Below, piece by piece: positions 32,456 to 41,766 of a DNA stretch of 64,000 nt. The DNA is taken from contig JAEUQC010000030.1 in the NCBI GenBank assembly GCA_016789905.1, positions 29,144-93,143 of the forward strand, in the 5' to 3' direction. This DNA comes from Bryobacterales bacterium. GTDB lineage: Bacteria > Acidobacteriota > Terriglobia > Bryobacterales > Bryobacteraceae. The notes beneath the pieces were generated by a model, which saw nothing but the letters and a program-made list of their open reading frames with translations, was not told the origin of the DNA and did not search any database. A program made the translations under genes and the position numbers. The first letter of the stretch is position 1; every line of letters begins with the position of its first letter.

Positions 32456-35400
32456 GTGAAGGATATGGCCCGCGTATTCGCCGTTTTCCTTTTTGCCGTG
32501 TCGGTTGCCGCGCAGACGGTGACAGGATCGCTCGAAGGGAGGGTGACGGATGCCACCGGCGCCGTTGTGGCTGGCGCAAAGATTTCGGCTACATCCGCCG
32601 AGACAGCGCTGCGGCGGGAGACGGTGAGCAACGACAGCGGCTTTTACCAGTTCACGTTTCTGCCGCTGGGCGCCTACACGGTGGTGGCGGAGGCGGGCGG
32701 GTTCGGGCCTGTGCAGCGCAGGGCGCAGATTGAGCTGAACACGACGCGCGTCGCCGATTTCCGGCTGCCGCTGGCGACGGTGACGACGCAGGTGACGGTG
32801 GAGGCGGACGCATCGCTGATTGAAATGACGCGCGGGGAGCAGAAGGGGTCGCTGGACGAGAAGACGATTGAGGACCGGCCGCTGTCGTCGCGGAATATGT
32901 TGTCGCTGGTGGAGATGCTGCCCGGTTTTCAAAGCTCGAACGGCTATTCGGGGGTGAATAACCCAACGCTGTCCTCGGGCTCCTATGTATCGTTCAACGG
33001 TACGGGGACGCGTTCGGCATCGTTTCAGATTGACGGCGTTAATAACGACGATTCGTCGGAAGGCATGTCGCGGCAGAACGTGAATATCTCGTCGATCAAG
33101 GAGTTCGTGGTGCTGACGAACGCCTATTCGGCGGAGTTCGGCCGCGGCGGCACGGCGGTGCTGGTGCAGACAAAATCAGGGACAAACCGCATTCATGGCG
33201 ACGCGTTTGAGTTCCTGCAAAACCAGGTATTCAATTCGAATGGTTACTTTAACAACACCGCGGGCAACAAGGCTGACGGCACGCCGAACATTCCGCGCGC
33301 GCCCTACCGGCGCAACCAATTCGGCTATACCGTGGGCGGGCCGATCATCAAGAACAAGCTGTTCCTGTTCCACGGCTTCGAACGCACCGAACAGCGGGCG
33401 CACACCACGGCGACACGCTGGGTTTTCCCAGCCGGAACGAAGATTCAGATTGGCGACTGCCGGCTGTGCCTGAAGCCGGAGGAGCATCCCAATATCGAGG
33501 CCGACCGCGCTTATCTGCAGTCGATTCTGGACCGCTTTCCCAAAGAAGGCCCGAACAATCCAGCGTTCTGCGCGAACTGCTTCACCAAGCAGTACGCGAA
33601 TAACTTTCCCGATCAGGACTATTCAGGCAAGCTGGATTGGATTCGTTCATCGAGCGACAACTACGCGCTGCGCTACCAGTACAGCCGCCAGAAGCGATTT
33701 CCGGGGCAGTTGATTGAGGGCGAGGCGGCATTCCAGAACAACCGTTCGCAGAACGTGGGATTCACGGCGACGCACATCTTTTCGCCATCGACATCGGGTG
33801 AGTTTCGCGCCGGCGTTGGGCTGCGCACAACGCTTGTCGATATCTCCAGCGGCAACAACACACCCATCATTCGCATTCAGAATCCGACGGCGTTCACCAC
33901 CACCACACTCGGTTCGGCGGGCGCGTTTCCCATTAATCGCTACCAGACCGACTACCAGTTCAACTACAACCTGACGCACATTCGCGGCAAGCACATACTG
34001 CGCATGGGCGTGGATATTCGACGGCAGCAACTGGACGACCTGGCGGATAACAATTCGCGCGGTTTTTATAGTTTCAATGCGTCCGGCGTGCGCGGGCAGC
34101 CCACGTTTTTCGAGGGGTACGAGAACTTCCTGCGCGGCTACGTGTCGAGCTATCAGAAGGGCTACGGCAACTTCTTCACGGCCAATCGCATGGGCGAGTT
34201 TAACCAGTATTTCCAGGACGATTGGAAGGTGCGGCCGAACCTGACGTTGAATCTGGGCTACCGGTGGGAAGTGGTGCTGAAGCCGACCGAGATCAACAAC
34301 CGCGTGAACTACAACTACGGCAACTTCTACAAGGGCCATGAGCCGCGGTTCGGCTTTGCCTGGACGCCACGGCCGACCAATGGGCTGCTGCGAAAACTGG
34401 CGGGCGGGCCGGACCAGCTCTCGCTGCGAGGCGGCTTCGGCCTGTTCCACTCGCGCATCTTCCAAAGCGTGTTTTCGCAAAGCGGCGCCAGCCTGCGCAG
34501 CCAGCCACCCTATGGCATTTTGCGCACCTATGACCCAACATTCAATACGGCCGATCCGTCGAATGGCTACGTGTATTCGCAGGAGAGCTTCAACCCCACC
34601 GGCATTTCGATTGCGAAGATCGCGCCGGACCTGGGCATGCCAAACATCCAACAGTTCAACCTGACGGCGGACCGCGTGATTACCAACGACATTGTGGTCT
34701 CGCTGGGCTACACGCGGACGCGCGGCATCGGGCTGCTACTGAACGGCGTGCAGAACCGGGCGCGGTTCCCAATCGTGGGGACGAACGGAGTTCTTTACGA
34801 CAAGATTGACCCGAACCTGGGCAATACGAATCCGGCGCCAGGCTTCATTTCCCTAGCGCAACCGAGGACGAATCTGCGGCGGCCGGACGCGCGCTACACC
34901 AGCGTGTTCTATATTCACAACGCGGCCTGGAGCTACTACAACGCTATGCGGCTCACGGTGCGGCAGCGGTACAAGAGAGGGTTGCATTGGATGGTGAACT
35001 ACTCGTGGTCCAAGACCATCGACACGGGGACCGATGTGACACAGGGGAACACGCTGACGGAGTTTGACTCGGCGGCCTCGCTGCGCGGGCTGAGCGACCT
35101 GCACCAGGCCCATCGCGTCAATATCAACTATGGCTATGCGTTCCCGTTTTTCAGCAAAGCCAAGGGTCCGGCGAACTGGTTCCTGGGCGGTTGGACGCTT
35201 TCGGGGAATCACACGTACGCGAGCGGGAACCCGTTCACGGTGACAGCCGGTTACGACGTGAATGCCGATGGGCTGGCCAACGACCGGCCAATTCTGCTGG
35301 ACTCGTCGCTGTTCGGCCGCTCTATCGACAACCCGCGCGTCAACCCGGCGACGGGCAGGCAGTACAGCGAAGATGCGTTTCCGTTGAGTGCGTTTTACCC

Positions 35401-35737
35401 GACTGTTTCCACGCCGCAGACGCAGCGGCCCTTTGATCCCGGCGGAGCGGGCAAGGATACCATTGGGCGCAATACGTTTTTCGGCTCGGGTATCCGGAAC
35501 TGGGACCTGGGGCTGTACAAAAACTTCGGCGGCATCCGCGAAGGGCATCGCCTGCAGTTCCGCAGCGAGTTCTATAACGTGCTGAACACACCCAAATTCG
35601 GCCTGCCGGTACGAAGCACTCTGAACGCTTCGTTCGGGCGGATCACCAGTACCTACAATACGTTCAACTTCGTTGGCGCTTCGCGGCTCGACGATACGGC
35701 GCGGATGTTGCAGTTTTCGCTGCGCTACGTTTTCTAG
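32456..35737 (+). CDS. TonB-dependent receptor, Oar-like, with carboxypeptidase-regulatory-like domain
   Basis: A 1093-residue outer-membrane protein. Residues 1-20 are a signal peptide (ending SVAAQ). Residues about 25-105 form a carboxypeptidase-regulatory-like beta domain (GSLEGRVTDATGAVVAGA). A plug domain with GVNNDDSSEGMSRQNVN and a large beta-barrel follow, ending in the aromatic residue F (RYVF), as outer-membrane barrels require. Such receptors take up large substrates in Acidobacteria and Bacteroidetes. It follows the thioesterase by 10 bases. ATG 32465 is an alternative start to GTG 32456. Confidence 0.9.
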   Translation: MKDMARVFAVFLFAVSVAAQTVTGSLEGRVTDATGAVVAGAKISATSAETALRRETVSNDSGFYQFTFLPLGAYTVVAEAGGFGPVQRRAQIELNTTRVADFRLPLATVTTQVTVEADASLIEMTRGEQKGSLDEKTIEDRPLSSRNMLSLVEMLPGFQSSNGYSGVNNPTLSSGSYVSFNGTGTRSASFQIDGVNNDDSSEGMSRQNVNISSIKEFVVLTNAYSAEFGRGGTAVLVQTKSGTNRIHGDAFEFLQNQVFNSNGYFNNTAGNKADGTPNIPRAPYRRNQFGYTVGGPIIKNKLFLFHGFERTEQRAHTTATRWVFPAGTKIQIGDCRLCLKPEEHPNIEADRAYLQSILDRFPKEGPNNPAFCANCFTKQYANNFPDQDYSGKLDWIRSSSDNYALRYQYSRQKRFPGQLIEGEAAFQNNRSQNVGFTATHIFSPSTSGEFRAGVGLRTTLVDISSGNNTPIIRIQNPTAFTTTTLGSAGAFPINRYQTDYQFNYNLTHIRGKHILRMGVDIRRQQLDDLADNNSRGFYSFNASGVRGQPTFFEGYENFLRGYVSSYQKGYGNFFTANRMGEFNQYFQDDWKVRPNLTLNLGYRWEVVLKPTEINNRVNYNYGNFYKGHEPRFGFAWTPRPTNGLLRKLAGGPDQLSLRGGFGLFHSRIFQSVFSQSGASLRSQPPYGILRTYDPTFNTADPSNGYVYSQESFNPTGISIAKIAPDLGMPNIQQFNLTADRVITNDIVVSLGYTRTRGIGLLLNGVQNRARFPIVGTNGVLYDKIDPNLGNTNPAPGFISLAQPRTNLRRPDARYTSVFYIHNAAWSYYNAMRLTVRQRYKRGLHWMVNYSWSKTIDTGTDVTQGNTLTEFDSAASLRGLSDLHQAHRVNINYGYAFPFFSKAKGPANWFLGGWTLSGNHTYASGNPFTVTAGYDVNADGLANDRPILLDSSLFGRSIDNPRVNPATGRQYSEDAFPLSAFYPTVSTPQTQRPFDPGGAGKDTIGRNTFFGSGIRNWDLGLYKNFGGIREGHRLQFRSEFYNVLNTPKFGLPVRSTLNASFGRITSTYNTFNFVGASRLDDTARMLQFSLRYVF

Positions 35738-35779
35738 GGTGCGTGATACTGCCGCACGAAGGTTTTCGAGCTAGTGGAC

Positions 35780-36667
35780 ATGAACCTTCGCATCGCATTG
35801 CTCGCTGCCGCCGCCTGCTGCGCGGCCGCGCAGCCGTATCAGACGCGCGTCGCCATGGACGCATTGATGGACATCCGGTTTTTCCACCAGCAGGGGAACT
35901 ATATGATGGCCACATCCATCCCTGTTCTGTTCCCGCCGCCGGGTGAGACGAAGGCGCGGCTGCTGATCAAAAAAGCCGGGGGCGGCGCTGTGGTGACGAA
36001 GAACATGATCATCGAACCCTGGCCGCCGCACAACGCGTTCGGCAACCTGAAAGCCGCCGATGGGCTGATGGGCTTTGGGCCCATTGGCGCGGGCGATTAT
36101 GTAATGTCGGTGGAGATGGGCGGCAAGGAAATCAGCGCTTACAAGTTCAGCGTGGCCGCGGAGAAGGGCGCGGACCCGTTTGACCCTTCGAACGAACTGG
36201 TGCGCACCGGGCCGTGGTCGAAGACCGCGTTCCTGATCGGCCCTACCAAAGACGCCGGCGACAACATTCAAGCGGGCATTTGGCTAAGCACACGCGAATT
36301 CCCCGGATACGCGCCGAAAAAGCAGATTCCCTATACGCTGCACCTGATGAACGCGGGCAAGCAGGTGGCGCTGGTGGAAGGCGTTGTGAGTGAAGGCCCG
36401 TGGAATCTTTTCAAACCGGAATTCATGCGCGGGCACGGACTGGGTCCGGTGAAGTGGGCGACACTGATTGGCACGCCGGGCGCCTATACACTAGAGCTGC
36501 GGGCGGCGGGAAAGACGATTCGTTCGTACAAGTTTTCCGTGGCCGGTGGAAAGATCGCACGGATTCCGCAAAGCGAGCTGGGCTATGAAGGCACGGATTC
36601 GCTGCCGCCGCAGTCGCTGCTATCGGACGCGAGGAAAGAGCTGTTCTGGCTGGCTCCGATACAATAA
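35780..36667 (+). CDS. Secreted hypothetical protein
   Basis: The 295-residue product has a signal peptide (MNLRIALLAAAACCAAAQ) and a beta-rich body with two similar halves: GDYVMSVEMGGKEISAYKFSV near 110-130 and GAYTLELRAAGKTIRSYKFSV near 240-260, so it likely holds two related Ig-like modules. The surface has many Gly-Pro loops. I recognise no family. The start is ATG 35780; GTG 35774 would add two residues. It is part of the packed run, 42 bases after the TonB receptor, with a short GTGCG/CGCAC stem in the gap, and it may be a periplasmic or surface binding partner of that receptor. Confidence 0.6.
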   Translation: MNLRIALLAAAACCAAAQPYQTRVAMDALMDIRFFHQQGNYMMATSIPVLFPPPGETKARLLIKKAGGGAVVTKNMIIEPWPPHNAFGNLKAADGLMGFGPIGAGDYVMSVEMGGKEISAYKFSVAAEKGADPFDPSNELVRTGPWSKTAFLIGPTKDAGDNIQAGIWLSTREFPGYAPKKQIPYTLHLMNAGKQVALVEGVVSEGPWNLFKPEFMRGHGLGPVKWATLIGTPGAYTLELRAAGKTIRSYKFSVAGGKIARIPQSELGYEGTDSLPPQSLLSDARKELFWLAPIQ

Positions 36668-36676
36668 TCGGCGACT

Positions 36677-37990
36677 ATGCATCGTCGCCGCTTTCTTTCC
36701 TCTTGTATCATTCCGGGTTCCGCGCTGGGGTTGAACGGAGCCGTCGCGCCGAGTAACCGGGTGGCCCTGGCCTGCATAGGCACGGGCAACCAGGGTTTCA
36801 ACGATATGAAAGCGTTCCTGCGCGATGAACGCGTGCAAGTGACCGCGGTGTGCGATGTGAATCGCCAATCGCCGGGATATTGGGACGGCGGCATTGCCGG
36901 GCGCGAACCGGCGCGGAGTTGGGTGGAGTGGCACTACGCGCGGGAGCAGCGGGCGGGCACGTACAAAGGGGTAACGGCGTCCGCGGATTTCCGCGAAGTG
37001 CTGGGGCGGAACGATCTTGATGCGGTGTTGATTGCACTGCCGGACCATTGGCATGGAGTAGCCGTGACCGCGGCGGCGAAGGCGAGCAAGGATATATATG
37101 GCCAGAAGCCGCTTTCGCTAACCGTGGCCGAGGGACGCGCGATGGCCGATGCCGTGAAAAAGTATAAGCGTGTGTTCCAGTGCGGCAGCCAGCAGCGGTC
37201 CGACGCGCGGTTCCGTCGAGCCTGCGAAATTGTCCGCAATGGACGGATAGGCAAGTTGCGGAGTGTGCTGTGCGGGCTGCCCGGCGGCATTCCGGACTTC
37301 GGCAGGACCGCGCACCGGCAGGACCCGGAACCGTTGCCGGCGGGGTTTGACTACGACATGTGGCTGGGCCCGGCGCCGGAGGCGCCCTATGCCCCCGGCC
37401 GCTGCCACGTGAATTTTCGCTGGATTCTGGAATATTCCGGCGGGCAGATTACCGATTGGGGCGGACATCATCCGGACATCGCGCAATGGGGCATGGGCAC
37501 GGAAATGACCGGGCCGGTGGCTATCAGGAACGGCCAGGCGCAATGGGCAAAAGAAAAGCTCTACAACACCGCCACCGATTTCACCTTCGACGCCCTTTAC
37601 GCGAACGGCGTGACGCTGACGGTTTCAAGCCGCGTGCGCGGCGGTGTGACGTTTCAGGGCAGCGAGGGCTGGGTATGGGTGAACCGTGGCGCTATTGAGA
37701 CCAGTTCGCAGGCGTTGCTTGACTACACGCCGGAAGCGGGCGAGATCGTTTTCTACAAAAGCGATAACCACTACCGGAACTTCATCGATTGCGTATTGTC
37801 GCGCCAGCAGCCGATTGCACCCATTGAGCAGGCGCACCGTTCGATCACGATTGCGCACCTGGGCAACATTAGCCTGCGCGTGGGCCGAGACCTGCGGTGG
37901 GATCCGGTGACCGAACGGATTACCGGAGACGAAGCGGCCAACGCCATGCTCTCCAGACCGATGCGGAAGCCGTGGCGGCTGGAAGTGTGA
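36677..37990 (+). CDS. Gfo/Idh/MocA-family oxidoreductase, Tat-exported
   Basis: A 437-residue protein starting MHRRRFLSSCIIPGSALG, a twin-arginine signal peptide. The Rossmann motif is CIGTGNQGFNDM (near 33), followed by ALPDHWHGVAV (near 120) and GQKPLSLTVAEGR, the usual conserved Lys-Pro of the family. GGHHPDIAQWG near 265 holds the catalytic-site histidine pair. The enzyme should oxidise or reduce a sugar or cyclitol with a bound NAD(P) and acts in the periplasm, where cofactor cycling is required. It lies nine bases after the secreted protein and 15 before the quinoprotein gene. Confidence 0.88.
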   Translation: MHRRRFLSSCIIPGSALGLNGAVAPSNRVALACIGTGNQGFNDMKAFLRDERVQVTAVCDVNRQSPGYWDGGIAGREPARSWVEWHYAREQRAGTYKGVTASADFREVLGRNDLDAVLIALPDHWHGVAVTAAAKASKDIYGQKPLSLTVAEGRAMADAVKKYKRVFQCGSQQRSDARFRRACEIVRNGRIGKLRSVLCGLPGGIPDFGRTAHRQDPEPLPAGFDYDMWLGPAPEAPYAPGRCHVNFRWILEYSGGQITDWGGHHPDIAQWGMGTEMTGPVAIRNGQAQWAKEKLYNTATDFTFDALYANGVTLTVSSRVRGGVTFQGSEGWVWVNRGAIETSSQALLDYTPEAGEIVFYKSDNHYRNFIDCVLSRQQPIAPIEQAHRSITIAHLGNISLRVGRDLRWDPVTERITGDEAANAMLSRPMRKPWRLEV

Positions 37991-38005
37991 TTTTATAAAG
38001 AGCGA

Positions 38006-40261
38006 ATGAAGCTCGCACTCCTGCTCACCGCATTCACGATTACCGCACTCGCGCAACACCCGGAGGCGATCCGGGAGGGCCAGCAATTGTTCGTCAGGAG
38101 TTGTTCGGCCTGCCACGGCGATACGGCGAAGGGCGGGCGGGCACCGGACCTGACGACCGGCGAATGGAAGCACGGCGGGACGGCGGAGGACCTTGTACGC
38201 AATATCGTGAAGGGTATTCCCGGCACGCAGATGCCGCCATTCCCCATGCCGGATAACGAAGCGCGGGCCATTGTCAGTTACCTGCTGTCCCTTAGCGCGA
38301 AACCCGACGAAAAACCCACCGGGGACGAGACCAAGGGCAAAGCGCTTTTCTTCGGCGCCGCCAACTGCGCGACGTGCCACATGTTCGCCGGCCGGGGCGG
38401 CATCTTTGGTCCGGAACTCACCGATGCGCGCGCGCGGTTTAAGCCCGCGGCGCTAACGGCGCGGATGGCGGCGCCCATCCATACGGTTGAAGTGCGGCCG
38501 GGGTTGCAGGGCGTAGTGAAGAGCGAGGACACCTTCACGATGCAGATCATGGACGCCACGCAGAAGTGGCAACTGATCAATAAGCGGACGCTGGCGAAAC
38601 CATTGGCCAAGAAAGAGACGCCGCACCCGAGCCTGGCGCAGAGCGAGCGCAACGACATTACCGCGTTTCTGTTGAAGGATTCCCGCGTGTTCGACGAAAC
38701 CGCCGAATGGCGGCCGGCGGCGGATTTCAACGTCACTTTCAAACGGCTGCTGAACGCCGCCGCCGAGCCGCAGAATTGGCTTACCTATTGGGGCGACCTG
38801 CGCGGGACGCACTACTCCGGGCTGAAGCAGATTACGCCGCTGAACACGCCCGCATTGCAGAGCAAGTGGACCTATCAACTGGGCGGCAATACGGTGGAGA
38901 CAACGCCGCTGGTGGTGGATGGCATCATGTTCGTCACTGGCCCGTTGAACAACGCCGCCGCGCTTGACGCGCGCACCGGACGGCGCTTGTGGCAGTACAC
39001 AAGGCAGTTGCCGAAGGTGGCCAGCCACTGTACGGTGATGACCAACCGCGGCTTCGCGGTGCTGGGCGACCGGCTCTATATGGCGACGCTCGACACGCGT
39101 CTGGTGGCGCTCGATGCGAAGTCCGGCAATGTGATTTGGGACATCGAAGTGGACGACTACAAGAAAGGGTTTTCCATCACGCACGCGCCGCTGGCGATTG
39201 ACGGCAAGATCATTGTCGGGGTGACGTCGGGCGAATGCGCGTTGACCGGGTGGGTGGATGCCTACGACGCCAAGACGGGCAAGCGCCTGTGGCGCACGCA
39301 CTCCACGCCGCAGCCGGGCGATCCTAACCGCAAGACGTGGTCGCCAGAAACGGCCGCTGATTTCGGTGGTTCGCCCACTTGGACGACGGGCACTTTTGAC
39401 GCTGAAACGAACACGATTTTCTGGGCCACCGGGAATCCGGGGCCGGATTACGACGGGACGGTGCGCGCGGGTGATAATCTCTACTCGTGCTCCGTGCTGG
39501 CGCTGGATGGCAGGACGGGCAAGATGAAATGGTGGTTCCAGTTTACGCCGCACGATGTACACGATTGGGACGCCAATGAAACGCCGATGTTGATCGAGGG
39601 CGTCGTGAAAGGGCAGAAGCGGAAGCTGCTGGTGACGGCGCAGCGCAATGGGTTCTACTATGTGCTGGACCGCACCACCGGCGAATTCCTGGCCGGACGC
39701 GAGTTCGCCAAACAGACGTGGTCCAGCGGGCTGGACGACAAGGGCCGCGCGATTGTACTGCCGAACACGACGCCCACGCCGCAGGGGAACTATGTATGTC
39801 CCGACGCGGCCGGCACGGCGAATTGGGGCTCGCCGAGCTACGATCCCGCCACGGGTTTCTTCCTGGTCAGCGTGCGCGAAGCCTGCGCCACTTATACGAG
39901 CATGACCAAGAGCCCCGTGCCGGGTGAGGGCTACACGGGCGGCGGCGTGGAGGTGGATCCAAAGATCGGCGCGCCGGGTTCGGTGCGAGCGCTGGAAGCC
40001 ACCACGGGAATACGCAAATGGGACTTCCCGCTGCAGACCGGCTCTTCGGCCACGGGCGTGGTGGCAACGGCCGGCGGCGTTGTATTCGCATCGAGCGCCG
40101 ATGGCAACCTGATCGCGCTGGACGCGAAAAACGGCAAGTATCTGTGGCACTACTATACGGGCGCCAGCATTATCACCTCTCCCATGAGTTACGCGGTGGA
40201 CGGAAAGCAGTATGTCGCCATCGCCTCGCAATCGGCTATCTTCGTATTCGGACTTCCCTAA
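38006..40261 (+). CDS. Quinoprotein (PQQ) dehydrogenase with N-terminal dihaem cytochrome c region
   Basis: A 751-residue periplasmic protein: signal peptide MKLALLLTAFTITALAQ, haem motif C33-S-A-C36-H37 with a methionine ligand candidate near 76, a second haem motif C121-A-T-C124-H125, then from about residue 260 a PQQ-type eight-bladed propeller (W-x-T/A-x-x-LDAKTGK-type strands, for example LDARTGRRLWQY, YDAKTGKRLWRT, LDGRTGKMKWWF). It should oxidise an alcohol or sugar with electrons passing to the two haems. In known quinohaemoprotein dehydrogenases the cytochrome is at the C-terminus and single; here two haems precede the propeller. Confidence 0.88.
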   Translation: MKLALLLTAFTITALAQHPEAIREGQQLFVRSCSACHGDTAKGGRAPDLTTGEWKHGGTAEDLVRNIVKGIPGTQMPPFPMPDNEARAIVSYLLSLSAKPDEKPTGDETKGKALFFGAANCATCHMFAGRGGIFGPELTDARARFKPAALTARMAAPIHTVEVRPGLQGVVKSEDTFTMQIMDATQKWQLINKRTLAKPLAKKETPHPSLAQSERNDITAFLLKDSRVFDETAEWRPAADFNVTFKRLLNAAAEPQNWLTYWGDLRGTHYSGLKQITPLNTPALQSKWTYQLGGNTVETTPLVVDGIMFVTGPLNNAAALDARTGRRLWQYTRQLPKVASHCTVMTNRGFAVLGDRLYMATLDTRLVALDAKSGNVIWDIEVDDYKKGFSITHAPLAIDGKIIVGVTSGECALTGWVDAYDAKTGKRLWRTHSTPQPGDPNRKTWSPETAADFGGSPTWTTGTFDAETNTIFWATGNPGPDYDGTVRAGDNLYSCSVLALDGRTGKMKWWFQFTPHDVHDWDANETPMLIEGVVKGQKRKLLVTAQRNGFYYVLDRTTGEFLAGREFAKQTWSSGLDDKGRAIVLPNTTPTPQGNYVCPDAAGTANWGSPSYDPATGFFLVSVREACATYTSMTKSPVPGEGYTGGGVEVDPKIGAPGSVRALEATTGIRKWDFPLQTGSSATGVVATAGGVVFASSADGNLIALDAKNGKYLWHYYTGASIITSPMSYAVDGKQYVAIASQSAIFVFGLP

Positions 40262-41008
40262 ATGCTTCTACCCAACCCCAAAGGCAACTACTCGTTTTTG
40301 AAAGGCATTGCGCCGTATTCGGCCGGCTGCGTGGCCGAGCCGGGCTATGAGGTTGTGCACGCGCGTTTCTTGCAGCCGGTTCCGCTGGCGCAGGGATTTG
40401 AACGCGTGAAGCGGCACCTGCAAGCGGTGAAGCGCCCGGCGCAGGCGTTGTGCGCGATGGAGCTTCGTTCGCCCAAACCGTTCACGTTCGCCGGGTTTGG
40501 CGAGTTCAACGCAAGCTACGTGGAGGTTCTCAAATCCTGGAACATCTTCCTGGACGACCTGAACCCGGTGGCGCGCACGAATATAGCGCCGGAGATTGGG
40601 GCGCCGGCGGTACCGTCGTTATACGCGTTCAGCTACACGGCGCCAACGGTGCGGAAAGAGAAGTCGTTCATCGTGGCCGGGGCGGGCGAACTGCCGGAGG
40701 GATCGTTGAAACCGGAGGACGTGGTTCGCAAGGGGGAAACGTCGAACGAGGCGCTGCGGGAGAAAACACGTTTTGTGATGGGATTGATGGCCGGGCGCCT
40801 GCAAGGGCTAGGCGTTGATTGGGCGCAGGTGACCACGACTGAGGTTTACACGGTTCATCCGGTCTGCTCTTTCCTGGCGAGCGAGATTATTCGCCCGCTT
40901 GGCAAGGCGGGCATTCATGGCATCACGTGGCACTATTCGCGGCCGCCGATTGTGACCATTGAATACGAGATGGACGTGCGGGGCTGCTTCCGGGAGATCG
41001 TGTTATGA
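40262..41008 (+). CDS. CnbZ-like protein (2-amino-5-chloromuconate deaminase family)
   Basis: The 248-residue product begins MLLPNPKGNYSFLKGIAPYS, continues with ALCAMELRSPKPFTFAGF and NPVARTNIAPE, the pattern that I associate with the CnbZ family, RidA-like proteins named for 2-amino-5-chloromuconate deamination. The annotation is by memory of the family pattern. It starts directly after the quinoprotein TAA. A cytosolic deaminase in a locus with a sugar-acid kinase is unusual; the true substrate is probably an enamine, imine or keto acid intermediate. Confidence 0.6.
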   Translation: MLLPNPKGNYSFLKGIAPYSAGCVAEPGYEVVHARFLQPVPLAQGFERVKRHLQAVKRPAQALCAMELRSPKPFTFAGFGEFNASYVEVLKSWNIFLDDLNPVARTNIAPEIGAPAVPSLYAFSYTAPTVRKEKSFIVAGAGELPEGSLKPEDVVRKGETSNEALREKTRFVMGLMAGRLQGLGVDWAQVTTTEVYTVHPVCSFLASEIIRPLGKAGIHGITWHYSRPPIVTIEYEMDVRGCFREIVL

Positions 41009-41766
41009 GACCGGCGCTGCTGCTCGTAAGCGTGGCCGCGTTCGCCAACGAGGTGGTGTACCTTTGGCCGGAACGAGTTCCGGGCGAGGAGACGATCAAG
41101 AACGAGCGTATCGCTTCCGTGCCGAATCCGAACCTGACGGTTTATCTGCCCGAGGCGGCGAAGGCGACCGGGGTGGCGATCGTCATCGCGCCCGGCGGCG
41201 GACATCATCATTTGGCCATCGACCACGAGGGGCACGAGGTGGCCCGATGGCTAAATAAACTGGGCGTGGCCGCGTTTGTTTTGAAGTACCGATTGGCCAG
41301 GGCCGACGGAGCGGATGGCTCCATCACGGTGGACAATCACGTGCGCGCCGACGGGCGCCGCGCGATTCAAATCGTTCGCGAGCGTGCGGCCGAATGGAAG
41401 GTGAACCCAGCCAAGATTGGGATGATGGGTTTTTCCGCGGGCGGCGAGGTGGCGGCGTTGACCGGGATGCACTACGAGCCGGGCACGCGACCGGATTTTC
41501 TGGCGCTTATCTATCCCTACATTCGCCCGGAGACGATGAAGGTGGACAAAGACACACCGCCAGCCTTCCTGGTTCACGCCGATGACGACAAACTATCGTC
41601 CGCCATCAGCGTGAACTTTTACCTGGCGCAGAAGAAGGCCGGGGTGTCGTCGGAACTGCATATCTACTCCACCGGCGGGCATGGCTTCGGCATGAAAGAG
41701 AGGCCCTTACCGGTGACGCAGTGGACACAGCGGTTTGAGGATTGGCTACGGCTCCACGCAAAATGA
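41005..41766 (+). CDS. Secreted alpha/beta hydrolase (acetyl-xylan-esterase-like)
   Basis: A 253-residue alpha/beta hydrolase. Signal peptide MRPALLLVSVAAFANE; the oxyanion stretch VIAPGGGHHHLAIDH (about 55-69); nucleophile in GFSAGGEVA (Ser near 145); Asp in VHADDDKLS; His in STGGHGFGM near 230. These features match esterases of the acetyl-xylan or carbohydrate type (BD-FAE-like). It overlaps the CnbZ-like gene by four bases (ATGA). It ends the nine-gene run, and its 3' end overlaps the convergent gene by 21 bases. Confidence 0.85.
   Translation: MRPALLLVSVAAFANEVVYLWPERVPGEETIKNERIASVPNPNLTVYLPEAAKATGVAIVIAPGGGHHHLAIDHEGHEVARWLNKLGVAAFVLKYRLARADGADGSITVDNHVRADGRRAIQIVRERAAEWKVNPAKIGMMGFSAGGEVAALTGMHYEPGTRPDFLALIYPYIRPETMKVDKDTPPAFLVHADDDKLSSAISVNFYLAQKKAGVSSELHIYSTGGHGFGMKERPLPVTQWTQRFEDWLRLHAK

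Noticed and set aside
38453..40231. Minus-strand frame of 592 codons
   Set aside because: It is the shadow of the quinoprotein gene; the translation is Arg/His-rich without any fold pattern.
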